Translations under genes and position numbers: made by a program
The notes under the pieces: generated by a model
Seen by the model: only the letters and a program-made list of their open reading frames with translations
Told to the model about the DNA's origin: nothing
Database searches by the model: none
Shown here: positions 12,637-24,448 of the stretch, piece by piece
How positions within the stretch are numbered: the stretch's first letter is position 1
How the letters are laid out: each line of letters starts with the position of its first letter
NCBI GenBank assembly: GCA_002104985.1
Contig: MCGO01000012.1
Coordinates: 434,001-498,000, forward strand
DNA from: Rhizoclosmatium globosum
Lineage: Eukaryota > Chytridiomycota > Chytridiomycetes > Chytridiales > Chytriomycetaceae
Direction: 5' to 3'
Length of the DNA stretch: 64,000 nucleotides

Positions 12637-15600
12637 ATGGGTGCCGAAAAGTCAAAACAACAGAGACCTGCCATTATCAGTAGCAAAACACCGCCAGCTC
12701 AGTGACCAAAGAAAAGGTCGATCCGGCAGCTGATCGTAGCAGCAGCAAAGATGTGGACCTAACCAAGTTGATGAGGTTCTGTTGTTGCTTATGTCATCCA
12801 TTCTAATGTCTGATGCAGCCATTTTCTCACCAGGTAAGTAAATGACATGATGAAACAGTCAAAATGCTTTTGGGATTGTCTATCGCGTCCCTGTCTCAGA
12901 ACCGCCTATGATCGATTCAAATAACCAATTTGCAGGTTGATGCGCCTCCTGTTCTTGAGACAGTAGTCCCGCTCTAGCTGTCGATAGTATGAAAGAAGTC
13001 GAGAATGAAGAAGTGGTGATATGAATCAGCCTAACAGGTTTAGTGGAATCGTTGACCAATTAGTTATACTGATTCCGTAACCACAGTTCTCAACCACAAT
13101 TCCAGTCACAGATGAATTGCAGAATGAAAAAGACAGTACCAAAGAACAATTACTCGATCAAGTTCAGTCCATTGATTTTGAATGATAACTATTGAACCTC
13201 ATCCACAGCGCTTTGTTGCAACAGAGCCACCAATGGTTCCCCGATCGATTGTTTTGCCACGGCGTGCTGGCGATGACGGGTTTCCCAAGAGACCGAGCGT
13301 TGGATCGAGAGCATCCAATTTTTGCAAATTCAGTGAATACCATTATGAGAACGACGAAGAATACGATATGGTGAGGATTAACTCTTATCGCCATACACTC
13401 AAAGCTTAAAATTGAAAGTCCGATCCGAACACGTTCTCCACGAAAGGTCTCCCACTTTCTCATTTTCACGAGCTTGTGGTGGAATGGGGAGGACGATCTG
13501 CATTGCAGGGCCTTACTACAACAGACGTGAATGTAAGTTTCTGTCACCAAAAACACAACAAAGCGGTTTATCGTTGTGTGCTCAATACTACACATTGGGA
13601 GAACCCTGTCTTCACAAGTCCAACATGCTTCATTTTTCGTCAGTCACGCTTGGTCTTACAAGTTTCTGGATGTTCTTGATGCGCTAGACGCCTTTTTCCT
13701 GACAACAAGGACGTTGTCCTCTGGTTTGATTTGTTTTCAAATTCACAGCACAACACAGCTGCAAGCATTTTGAATGGTGGGAGACGACTTTCATGAACGC
13801 TGTCAAGAAAATTGGGAACGTGGTTATGGTGCTGCAGCCATGGTCAAACCCAACTCCGTTGCTTCGAAGCTGGTGAGGATTTTTCGTTCTGCGAGAAGAA
13901 TAATAACAAGGATTGCAGGTGTATCTTCGAATATACTCTGCATCAGTCACAGGCAGTTCATTTCATGTCGCAATGACTCCAACGCAAACTGAAGAGTTTA
14001 TGACCGCGCTCAACGATATTTCCGTGTTCAACGACATTTTGTCTCGCGTCAGTTGTGAACGTAGTCAAGCTTTCAAGCAAACTGATCGAGACTCGATTCT
14101 AACACTGGTCAAACAAACGATTGGATTCACAAAGTTGGACCGATTGGTGTTTGAGACATTGTCAAAGTGGGTGGTCAAGGTTCTGATTCGATTAATCACG
14201 GAATCCCCGAGAATTCCGCGTTGGAATGGAAATGGCGTCGAGTTTTGGGTAAATTCCATTTGTTGCAGTACCGTTTGGAAGAAGCGGAGTGTATTTTCGT
14301 TGAATGCTATCATGCGGATATGGGTCATGCAATTTATGGAGTTGAAGAGCAAATGGCTTGCACAGCTTTGATGGATTTGGCAGATGTATGGACTGCACAA
14401 GAAAGATTTGAAGAGGCGGAAGCTGCGTACAAGTACTGTTACTATCGCTGTCTCAAATTATTTGGCGATCAAAATAGAATAACCGCAAGCTGTGCAAGAA
14501 GAATGGTCGGTTGTCTTCGTGCATCAGACAAGACTCAGATAGCAAACCAGCTACTGTTCAAGCTCTTGGATTTTCATTATGATTTGATGAAAGTCGACGA
14601 AGTCGCTGCTGCTGACTACTTTTTCGATGTCGCAGCTGTTTTTGTGGTGGAAGGAGGTTATGACAAAGTGGAGGAAATGGTTTCTCAGGCTTTACAAGAA
14701 CGTGCTGAGAGGCTTGGAAATTCTCATCCAAACACAGTCGTTGCAGCAGTCTTGCTAGGAACTCTTTATAGGACACTTGGAAAATATGAGGAAGCCACAA
14801 TGATTTTTGAAGAATCTCTTGAAACAAACCGGAGAATATTGGGAAACTTTCATCCAAATACTTTGGAGAGTATCAATGGGCTCGGACAACTGTATGGACG
14901 CCAAGGGCGTTTTGAAGAAGCGGAAGCACTCTTGAAGGAATCGGTCGAAACGCATCGATTGTTGTTCACAAGCAGTCACTCCAAGACTTTGTCCGCAATT
15001 TCTGAATTGGCTGCATTATACAAAGCTGATCATACAATTCCTGGAAATCTGGAAAGAGCTGTCAGTCTGTTTGAAGAGTACAAAAAGACTTCAGAGTTCC
15101 TGCAAATAATTGTGGCTAATTCTAGGGCCTTGTATCCTGTTGGACAGGAACTAACCAATCTCAGAGCTGTCACTGGATGCTCAGTGTATATTGATAGCTC
15201 GATAACAATTAGACCCAGTTCAACTTTGGTGAATGGTGAATCTGTCATAGAAACAAGAGTACCACCATCTTACATCAGTTGCTTGAGTAATTTAGGGAAG
15301 CTTTACGTTCTGCAAGGAAAAATGCAGGAAGCATATGATTGTTTCCATCCTTGCTTTTTCTTGAGTCTTGATCTTTATGGGAGAACGAATGCAGCAACCT
15401 TGGATGCTCAGCTCCAGCTCGGAAAGTTTTACTTTCAAATTGGAGCATTTAAGCATGCTGACAATATTCTCGCTGATTGTTGGCTATTGCAAAGTGATGT
15501 CTTTGGGAATGAGCACAAGTCAACATTGGAAACGATGTTGTTTTGGGCGCAAACCAAAGATCAACTTCAAAAGACGGAGGAAGCCAAGCGAATGTACGTC

Positions 15601-16074
15601 TCCTGTCTTGATTCACTCCGCAATATAGTGGACGATAATGATCCACTTGTTATACTCTGTCTGAACAGATTGGCTACTCTTTGTACCTTGCAGAAAGATT
15701 TTGCGGGATCTATTCCGCTTTATTCTGCCCTATACGCCGCATTGGTGCGTGAAGGACTTGAACTCATTCAGAGACATTACGAACTGCAACAGTTTGGGAT
15801 GTATGTATCTGATGGTCCAGAAATACGACGAGGCAGAAAAGTATCTCAAGTTATCAGTAGAGGGACGCAAGACGGCTTTGGGCTTGCACCCAGATTACTT
15901 GAATTCTTTGAAACAGTTATCTACAGCCTACGTTCAGCAAAAGAAGTGGAAAGAGGCTTTTCTTTTTGCACTGAGGGCCATGATGGAAGTCTGAAGCTCT
16001 TGGGCGAGTCTGATCCAAAGACGGTCTTTTGGAAGGAAACTTTGGAATATATCTCGGGAAAGATTGTGGATTAG
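12637..16074 (+). CDS. SHAW/TIR-like domain plus kinesin-light-chain-type TPR protein, predicted N-myristoylated
   Basis: The first ATG (12637) encodes MGAEKSKQQ, a good N-myristoylation context (Gly2, Ser6). Several short exons follow (12637-13180; DELQNEKDSTKEQLLDQ). The conserved part starts near 13395: GLPLSHFHELVVEWGGRSAL, LTTTDV, CKFLSPKTQQSGLSLCAQ, then FVSHAWSYKFLDVLDALD (13639 on), DNKDVVLWFDLFSNSQHN, WWETTFMNAVKKIGNVV and LQPWSNPTPLLRSW. This order resembles a family, seen in protists and algae as well as zoosporic fungi, with a SHxW core that looks TIR-like. From about 14230 to 16000 come TPRs of the kinesin-light-chain type (LGNSHPNTV, LGNFHPNTLESINGLG, LYGRQGRFEEAEALLKES, YDEAEKYLKLSVEGRKTALG). 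No NB-ARC or NACHT P-loop is visible between them. Frameshifts occur near 13182, 13535, 13610, 15790 and 15987. An AATAAA at 16086 follows the stop. Whether the myristoylated first exon belongs to this gene is inferred. Confidence 0.62.
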
Positions 16075-16107
16075 TTCTTTTTTTCAATAAATTGAGTAAC
16101 GGAAAAC

Positions 16108-18278
16108 ATGATTTCGGACTCACTGATGGAGGCGATTGATGCGGACGACGAGCCAGCACAGGCGATAACCGAAAGACCGCCCACACAAGAGTACATTGAA
16201 TCCTCGTACGGCGTCTTCTGGATGCATGCAGGTTGCCTGAGAACAGGCCGAGTTTGGATCGGGACACCTTGGCAAGCTCAGTGTTGAGCTCTCGGTGTTT
16301 TGATGTTTCAGGTGCGCGTTGTTGTTGGTTCTTTGGGTTCTCTGGGTTCGTGCGAATGTGACTCACCGCGATGAAGGTGTCGTCGAGGCCTTTATTGGCC
16401 AGTTGACCTTGGCCGGGTCCCTGTCCTTGTCCGATCCTGTCGTGACTGTGACTCAGTCGCAGCAAACAGCCGATCAGACCTTCCGCTTTGCTTCTTCGGC
16501 CTTTTGAACACAACAGAATTGGACCGAGCAATGGCGAAGGACGAGTCAGACCGGTGCTTGAAGGCGGGTCAGGTCATGTGCTGCTCGTTCCCGCGCCAGA
16601 ATCGCATCATTGAATCCCAAATGGCCCGTATTGGTGCGTGCCTCAAACTCGGTCTGTCGTGAGTGAGCTGATGTCTGTGTTTAGTCCCTTCGTTATTTCG
16701 CGTGTTTGAGCCGGATGCAAGAGGTATTCCAAGGTGAGTTGGCCAACCATTGTAAAAGAAGCTTATACTTCTACACAGCAAGCACTGTGAGTATTAATGT
16801 CGACACCACGGCTAATTGGTGGAGAACTGCAGCAAAGTCCTTCTTCATATGCTCAATAGAAACGACAACCCAATCGAACACATTCTCAACGGATTTGTCG
16901 TGTTACTGGATTGCCTTATTTGCAGTTACTTTGGAGGTCCTAGTTCGGGTTCATATCTCCAACACGAATCTCAATGTGTACCACAGATCAGCCCTTCTTG
17001 ATAATTCTTTCGCAATGACCATATTTGAAAAGATTCTGTTCTCGACTCGACCAATTAATGTCTTGAAACCACGCTTGGAGAAAGTTGGGCGTATGAATTT
17101 AGTGGAAGTCACATTGAATATTGTCACCCTAAATGGTTTGCTTCACGATTACGAGAATCGCAATATTGATTCAACTTTTAGTATCGGATGGGATATTGAG
17201 GAATGCAGTGGAAATGATGAGCAGGCTTGTGGAGGCCTCGTCGAATCTTGAATCTCTTGAACTAATATTCTCAAACTTTGTGGATCCTGAAAACCTCATC
17301 GCAACTGAACAACTTAATTTAATTTCAATGCCTTGGCATCTTCTTGTAACATGCAAGAAAATCAAGTTCCCCTGTTTTCTGAAACTCAATTCAACTCTTG
17401 TCTTGCTATGATTCACGTGCTCTCTATCAAAACGTTTGATTTATTTTTTGTAGGTTAATGATGACTAAAACCCAAACTTAGTTCGGGAAGGTGTCCTGTC
17501 CTTCCAACAATCGTTGAGTTGATTGAAAAACCGAATTTAAGTGCAATCAAAAGGATGGCTTTAAAGCTTATTGGTAATAACATGTCGGCTTTATGGGGAC
17601 TGGAATCTCTGTTGTTTGGAAGTGTCGAAACAAGGTTTGTTGCATCAAGTGCTTTGAGAACTCAAATTGAACGCATAGCTCGCCGTACGATTCATGCAAA
17701 ACAACTTCAAATCGAATTATGGTCCTGGAAATGATGGTGGAAGCCATGTTTTACTTTATTGTAACTGCAAAGACGGTTCCTGGACTTGAAGACTCAAGAG
17801 ACGCGTTTTTGGACTCCATTCCCTGGCCGAAACTATTTGAATTGTTGTGGACGCGATACAAGTAAGGTCGCCCTGATATATCCGGATGGTACTGATGACG
17901 AATCATCAGAAACGCAGTATTTATCAAAGCTATTGTACAAATTGGTATATATGGCGTTAGGCAGCCAGCATGAAAACTCTGTAAAGGTTTTGTGTAAATC
18001 GGACATGTTAATTGATTCTATTGTGGTGTCGGGAGGTGAGTTTATCGGTATATTCGGGCTTAGACTAAATTTTAACGACAGAGAGACAAGGGTACTTTAA
18101 ATTATTGGTTTTAGCTGTTGAAAAGTTGGCAAAGATGCATCCGGAGTCAGAGTTGGGGAAACATGTGTTGGAGAAAGACGATTGGATCAAATCATGGACG
18201 GATTGTAGTGAAGGTGGAGTACATTTATTAAGTCGTAAAGAGGATGAAGTGTTGGCGCATGTGATGCAGGCTGTGTGA
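16108..18278 (+). CDS. Unrecognised gene, possible helical-repeat protein
   Basis: Candidate start MISDSLMEAIDADDEPAQAI at 16108, 33 nt after the upstream stop and 17 nt after its AATAAA. Protein-like segments follow with GT..AG boundaries: LKAGQVMCCSFPRQNRIIES (about 16560), FRVFEPDARGIP (16700), LLHMLNRNDNPIEHILNGF (16845), RLEKVGRMNLVEVTLNIVT (17070), SNLESLELIFSNFVDPEN (17257), PNLSAIKRMALKLIGNNMSA (17530), MVLEMMVEAMFYFIVTAKTV (17720), TQYLSKLLYKLVYMALG (17913) and the end LGKHVLEKDDWIKSWTD...LAHVMQAV (18276 stop). Composition (amphipathic Leu-rich helices, no membrane spans) suggests an armadillo/HEAT-type protein. I considered the SAPS phosphatase-subunit family but could not match its diagnostic blocks. 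The segments switch frame more often than introns explain, as elsewhere in the window. V-ATPase a starts 99 bp downstream. Confidence 0.5.
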
Positions 18279-18377
18279 ATAGGAATATTAATGAATGAAG
18301 TTGAAGGCATTGTGGAGAGTCGTTTGCAAAAACCTCCGACCAACCCACCAACCACCACCAAAAACCAACAAGCAACA

Positions 18378-21300
18378 ATGGGGTCACTCTGGCGGTCCGA
18401 GGAAATGAGCATGGTGCAGCTCTACATCCCAATGGAGATTGCGCAGCCAACAGTTGCCGAGATTGGCGACCTCGGCCTGATCCAGTTCCGCGATGTGAGA
18501 CAACTCCCTCACCACCAACCCAACTAACGCGCCCCCTCCCCGCACAGCTCAACCCGGACGTCAACGCCTTCCAGCGCACCTTCGTCAACGACATCCGCCG
18601 CCTCGACGACATGGAGCGCAAACTTAGTACGTGCATCGCACCCTCCTCCCACGCCGATCGCTAACCCACCCTTCCGCCTCCGTCCAGGGTTCCTCAAGTC
18701 CCAGGTCGAAAAAGCAAATATTAAAATCCGCTCGGATCCGGCCGTGACCGCAATGTCGCGTGCACGAACTCATCAGGAGATTGACGAGCTGGAAGAACGA
18801 CTCACTGAACACGAATCGAGAATACATCAAATGAACTCGTCTCAAGAAACACTCAACAAGCGTTACTTGGAGCTGACGGAGTTGCGCCATGTCCTAAAGG
18901 AGACTAATGTGTTTTTCGAGAATGTGAGTTGGTTTACCCTCATGAAAAGGAGGAAACGGCAAAGGCTCATGGCTGATTGGTTTTAAAAAATAGGCGGAAT
19001 CTCGTAACTACGGTAATGACTACAACGATGACGCCAACTTGCTTGGAAACGCGCAACCAGAGCCCGAATCGGCTGAAGAAGGACGCGGTGGGCAACGTGG
19101 AGCTAACTTGGGGTTTGTGCACACGCAAAATTAAAATACCGTCTTAACGCGTCCCTTAGTTTCGTTGCTGGTGTCGTCCCACGTGTCCGTATGGGCACTT
19201 TTGAGCGTATTCTGTTCCGTGCACTTCGTGGAAACCTCTTCATGAACTATGCGGAAATCGATGAAGTGATTCGTGATCCGGTCACTGACGAAAGTGTCAA
19301 CAAGAACGTGTTCATTATTTTCGCTCACGGAAAGGAAATCATTGCCAAAATTCGTAAAATTTGTGAGAGTTTGGGTGCAACACTGTACCCTGTGGACGGA
19401 AGTTATGAGAAGCGTCGTTCCGACTCTGCCCAAGTGATTGCTCGAATTGATGACTTGAAGCACGTTCTCGACAACACAACCTATACCCGCCGTTCTGAAT
19501 TGATCAAAGTTGCTGAAACTGTGGAGGTTTGGGCCACCATCATCAAGAAGGAGAAGGCAATCTACTACACGTTGAACCAGTTCAACTATGACCAAAACAG
19601 AAAGGCTTTGATTGCTGAAGGATGGTGCCCTACCAACTCAATCGCTGCAATTCGTTACTCTCTCCGTAGCGTGACAGAGAGAACTGGACACACGATTCCA
19701 GCTATTTTGAATGAATTGCAGACAACCAAAAGCCACCCACTTTCCACAAACCAACAAATTCACGGAAGGATTTCAGGGTATCGTTGATGCATATGGAATG
19801 GCCTCGTACCGTGAAATTAACCCTGGAATTTTCACAATCATTACGTTCCCTTCTTGTTTGCTCTCATGTTTGGAGACTTGGGACATGGTTTCATCATGTC
19901 GTTGTTTGCATTCTGGATGGTTAGAAACGAAGGTAGTTTGGCTACAAAGAAGTGGGGAGAGGTAAGTTTTCTATTGTCAAGAAATGTATCCCTGACTTTC
20001 TGTGGGGACAGATTTGGCAATCTTTCTTTGGAGGTCGTTACATTATTCTTTTGATGGGACTCTTTTCGATGTACACGGGTCTAGTCTACAACGATATCTT
20101 TTCCAAGTCCATGAACTTGTTCGGTTCTGGTTTTACTTTCAACCAAGTCGACACCAACAAATGGGTGGGAGTGAAGAAGAGCAACTATGCATTTGGAGTG
20201 GACCCTGTAAGTCTTTTGTCCTGTTTCACTACGAAGATGCTCATTTCTATTCTTTTTCAGGCTTGGTACGCAACTGAAAACGCTCTCCTCTTCTCCAACT
20301 CGTACAAGATGAAGATGGCTGTTGTGTTTGGTGTCGTCCACATGTTATTCGGTATTTCGCTCAACGTCCTGAACCACCTTCACTTCAAGCGACCGCAGTA
20401 TATCCTTTGGGAAACTGTTCCTCAAGTATTGTACATGTGCTCCCTGTTTGGTTACTTGGTCGTTATCATTCTATACAAGTGGGCTGTCCCTTGGCCTAAC
20501 CCATCTGAGGCGCCAGGTCTATTGAACACTCTGATTTACATGGTTTTGTCACCTGGAACTATCCAGATGCCCCTCTACCCGGGTCAGGTGAGACATTAAC
20601 TGCTTCAAAGTGCCAATTTTATTAAATATCTTCAAGGCTACACTTCAAACATTCCTCATCTTGTTATGGGTTATCTGCATCCCCTGGATGCTGTTGGTTA
20701 AGCCATACATGCTCAAGTGGGAACACAACAAGCATATTGAACAAGGATACACCAACCTTTCAAACGAAAATCTTAACGAAGACCCTTCACCAAGCATGGA
20801 TATTGACCGTCCTTCTCATGAAGCCCATGGTGCCGCTAGTGGGGGTCATGAAGAGATGAACCACGAAGAGGTAAATGACCACGGCCATTCAGAGGTAACT
20901 ACCTCTCAATGGAGGAAGCCTTCCCTCGTTCAAAATTAGGGGGGACTTACCTTTTTTTGGTGAAGGGCAAAATCGTGTACTGAAAAATTTTTCTCCTTTT
21001 TTCCTCACCCACCATCCACAAATAGCACTTTGACTTCTCAGAGGTTATGATCCACCAAGGAATTCATACCATTGAGTTCTGTTTGAACGGTATCTCCAAC
21101 ACTGCATCATACCTTCGTCTTTGGGCTTTGTCTCTCGCCCACGCTCGTAAGTCTCCTGTCGTCTCTTTTATGTCCATATTTCACTAACATTATATTTCCA
21201 TGATTAGAATTGTCTGAAGTGTTGTGGGAAATGGTGTTCGTTAATGCTTTGAATGCCTCCGCGAGTTTGGGTGTCATTTTCGGGCCCATCGCTGTCTGTC

Positions 21301-21488
21301 TCGGATTCTACTTTTGGTTCGTTATGACTCTCAGTATTCTGTTGGTGATGGAGGGTCTTTCAGCTTTCCTCCACGCGTTGCGTTTGCACTGGGTCGAATT
21401 CCAGAGTAAATTCTACGAAGGACAGGGTACTAAATTTGAGCCCTTCTCGTTTGCATCCTTGATTGCTGATGAGGAATCTGCTGAGTAA
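18378..21488 (+). CDS. VPH1: V-type proton ATPase subunit a
   Basis: Starts [18 protein letters not shown] and continues with [14 protein letters not shown], the invariant subunit-a N terminus. Exons separated by short introns give [20 protein letters not shown], the coiled-coil cytosolic arm (18690-18925), [20 protein letters not shown], then the membrane half: [39 protein letters not shown], and [15 protein letters not shown], which holds the arginine essential for proton translocation in yeast Vph1. It ends [12 protein letters not shown]. The protein forms the fixed half of the Vo proton path in vacuolar/Golgi membranes. Frame breaks lie at about 19727-19740 ([17 protein letters not shown] is one frame over) and 19848-19850 (CCC should be CCCC). 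The intron near 20893-21026 contains in-frame stops and must be removed. An AATAAA lies at 21605-21610. Confidence 0.95.
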
Positions 21489-21667
21489 AGCTTCGTGATT
21501 CTTTTGTGTTGTTTTCTTTGTTGCATTATTGGCGGCGCCTGAGGGCGTTGGAGTAGTTGTCTCTTCTTCTTCTTAATCTTTTCTTTATTTTATTACCCGC
21601 GTGCAATAAACGAGGTCTCACTCAAGTTTTCTTCAAGTTTTCTGATACCTCACTGATTCCTGTCAAA

Positions 21668-22187
21668 ATGCCACCACATCAACCCCATTCATTTGATGCC
21701 GGCGCTGCGCTCTACAATGCATTTACTGCAATTATGACGGAAGTAGTCAATAACGCGAGGAAATCTGTTAAGCAGAAGGGGGGCGATCCAGCCGAAACTG
21801 GAAACTATTTGATTTGGGGAGGTTGGATAGCTATTTGGTTTGGTATCATGGCAAACTTTCAGGGTACATTGTTATCATTGGGCCAGGTTTTCGACTTCAT
21901 ATTCATTAGCGTAACTAATACTGATGTAGTAGATTGCTATAATAGCAGGTCATTGTATGCGACAAGGTTTCTTGAAAACTTGGGAAGTGATTTATAAGCC
22001 GCAGAGGTTAAGGGGCACTACATTCTTCCTCGTTGGGCTATTATTGGTACTTTTGCGCTACACACTACTAGGATGCCTGTTGGAGGTATTATTGAACTTA
22101 AGGTTATTCCTGTATCTGAAGATATCTTCACCACAGATTGCAGGAATGGTTTGCATCATGGGATACGATCACCTACTCGTCGTTTGA
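21668..22187 (+). CDS. Small multi-pass membrane protein, GOT1/SFT2-like
   Basis: Starts MPPHQPHSFDAGAALYNAF at 21668, 58 nt after the AATAAA of the upstream gene. A soluble N-terminal segment (NNARKSVKQKGGDPAETG) is followed by NYLIWGGWIAIWFGIMANF, a hydrophobic helix resembling the first helix of GOT1. After an intron-rich stretch (21860-21950) the next exon reads KPQRLRGTTFFLVGLLLVLL and YTLLGCLLEV; the K-x-RGTxFFxxGxxLV...GxxxE arrangement is typical of GOT1/GOLT1 proteins of ER-Golgi transport. A continuation GIIEL lies in another frame, so the C terminus is uncertain and may be frameshifted. The family assignment is by pattern only. Confidence 0.45.
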
Positions 22188-22221
22188 GAACTATATATAT
22201 ATTCGAATAGATAACTAATCG

Positions 22222-24340
22222 TTAAAACGCTTTGACAACGTTCTCTGATCCCCTTCGTACAAAACCGTAATCGCTCCTGGATCTTCTAACCACTCCTTTA
22301 TCTGCTGGAGCATTGGCGGATGCAGAGCTTGTATTGTTTTCATTTAATGCTGCATTTGAGCCCGCATCAACATTGATTGCTGGAATTGCCGTGTTCTGCG
22401 AGATGTCAGGAGCGATAAGGGGCTTGGATGTCCAAATCCGCATCTCAGTATCCAGTAAATCGCGCAGCTCAAAATAGTATCGTGCATAAACAGAAGCCTT
22501 GACAGAAACGTTGAATTGAATCGCAGACATGTACCATCGTTCCAACTCATTCCTGTCATACATTTTTGGAGTCAGATAACGTATTATTCAAAAGTACTTA
22601 CAAATCTTTCACTTCGATATCGGGGAAGATTTGACAAAAGTCGACATTCCACACCGCATGATCATCCCAAACTTTGCTCGCGAGCAAGAGACCTCCCAAA
22701 ACTATTCTAGCCCAGTTACATGAGTGAAGAGTGATTCCTGTGTTTATCAGCATGCGTTCGATGTACACCAGTGTAATAACTGCACATTCTACATTCAATT
22801 CTGCGGCTTGGAATATACAGTCCAGAAATTTGTAAATATCTTCTTCAGACAATATGCGTTGATGGAATTGGATATGTTTCTGTTCCATGATGTCAACAAT
22901 TACAGCTCTAGATTTCAATTTCACTCACTGAAAGAGGTCGAAGTTTTTCAGAGAATATATCATCCGTACGTAAGATATTGAGTTCATTGTTTCTGCGAAT
23001 ATTTACAGCAAGGGCAGTTGCGACACTGGAAAATAGTGTCAGAAGGAGGAAACGTTAATATTATCTACCATTTAAGGGTTTTTTTGAGATCGGCATTCGC
23101 AAGAGTTGAATCAATGAAGAGGGTTGAGCATGAGTTAAACTTGTGAAGCTCTGCTCGTGGTTGTGGACGGAACTCTGCTTCATGATGTGTAAAAATGCCA
23201 CCACCAACAATACTCTTATTCCGACTTTTAGGGGTCTTTGGGATGACGCTTCTGAGCCTTTCGGACTTTTTCGTTGATAGAATCCTTTTGAATTTTGCTT
23301 GGGCTGCTAAGGCGGTGAGACCCTCTCCAATATCTGGTGATGGCATTGAGGGACGTTCAAATGATGACAGAGGCAGCCTTTCTGGTTTAATAAAACTGAC
23401 GTTTCTTGATAATTGGGTTGATGAACTTGGTTCGGTGGCGCCAAACATGGGGCTTTGGCCTAGTGGAGTCTGATTCCGAATCCTTTCTATGTCTTCTAAT
23501 ACTTGTGTAATCATGGGCGATAGTACTACATGACTGCTGCTCACGTACTGCTGTCTTCGAGACATAGCCCGGGATACAGAAGTGCTTCCAGTCCTTGTAG
23601 GTTGTTGATGAATTTTAAGGTAGGAATCATTTGAGTTGTTGACCCCTCTAGTGGTTGCCAAAGAATGTCCAACTGGGAAAACATAATTGATTTAATGAAT
23701 TACCTGAGAAGATCAATACAAAAAAAAACAGGCTTACCAGTCACTCGTTTTACATCAAAATCTGGAGTGCTGACCATGGATGGAATGTCACCGTTGATGC
23801 CTGTATGAACCTTGCTGACCATGGATGGAATAGCAGCCTTGTTACCTGCATGAACCGTACTGATCTGACCGCTTGCTTTTGTGTAAGCTTTGCTTCTGCT
23901 GATTCACCTGGGAATAGGATTATTTTTGATTGAAGAACTGAAGTAAGCCACATACTTTGCCAATTGAAGTCAAGACTGCCAGCCATTGGCCCCCCTTCCA
24001 ATATCGGGCTAGCTTCTGTAGTACTTGAAGTTGTAGATATATCAACTACTGTTATGGGTTGCTCCGGTATTGAGGGCTGAGTCTTAACGTGGGTATGGTT
24101 GCTTTTATCTTGGCTCTTATCTTGATCTTTCTCCTTTCCTCCTCTAGAAGATGACACCTGGCTAACGACTGAAGATCTTTTACTGATGGACATTCGAGGA
24201 ACGGTTTCATGTTTGCTGGGTGTTGCCTTTGAGTCCCTTGAAAAGCTCGTTCTTTCGGACTTCCTGCCAAACGATCTTATAGACAGCCGTGGCGGATGAA
24301 CGCTCGAATCTGAGGTAGCAACCGAGTTGTTATTTCCCAT
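22222..24340 (-). CDS. CCNY: Cyclin Y homologue with predicted N-myristoylation
   Basis: Leftward gene, start MGNNNSVATSDSSVHP (ATG at 24340); Gly2 in MGNNNS is a strong N-myristoylation site, as in animal cyclin Y (MGNTTS). A long Ser-rich basic N terminus follows (SIRSFGRKSERTSFSRDS), then RVIPKTPKSRNKS-type sequence and FNSCSTLFIDSTLANADLKK, the conserved cyclin Y SCST(I/L)...D block before the cyclin fold. The cyclin box reads LSEEDIYKFLDCIFQAAEL, ECAVITLVYIERMLINTGI, LLLASKVWDDHAVWNVDFCQ, LERWYMSAIQFNVSVKASVY and ARYYFELRDLL. Cyclin Y activates membrane-bound PFTAIRE/PCTAIRE kinases (CDK14/16). Introns split the box near 22564-22605 and 22925-23065. The tail (SRSDYGFVRRGSENVVKAF) is family-like. 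CEP43 lies just upstream on the same strand. Confidence 0.88.
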
Positions 24341-24448
24341 TGGGTGTTGAAACGGGATTCCAGTTGAATGGCAAAAGTTGATTGTTCTATTCTTTCCTTT
24401 CCCCTTGTTCTAAAACCAGACCAACGAGTTTATTCCCACGACAAAAAC

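Noticed and set aside
16108..18278. SAPS-type PP6 phosphatase regulatory subunit
   Set aside because: Some helical segments have the right feel, but none of the diagnostic SAPS blocks could be aligned, so the gene was left unnamed.
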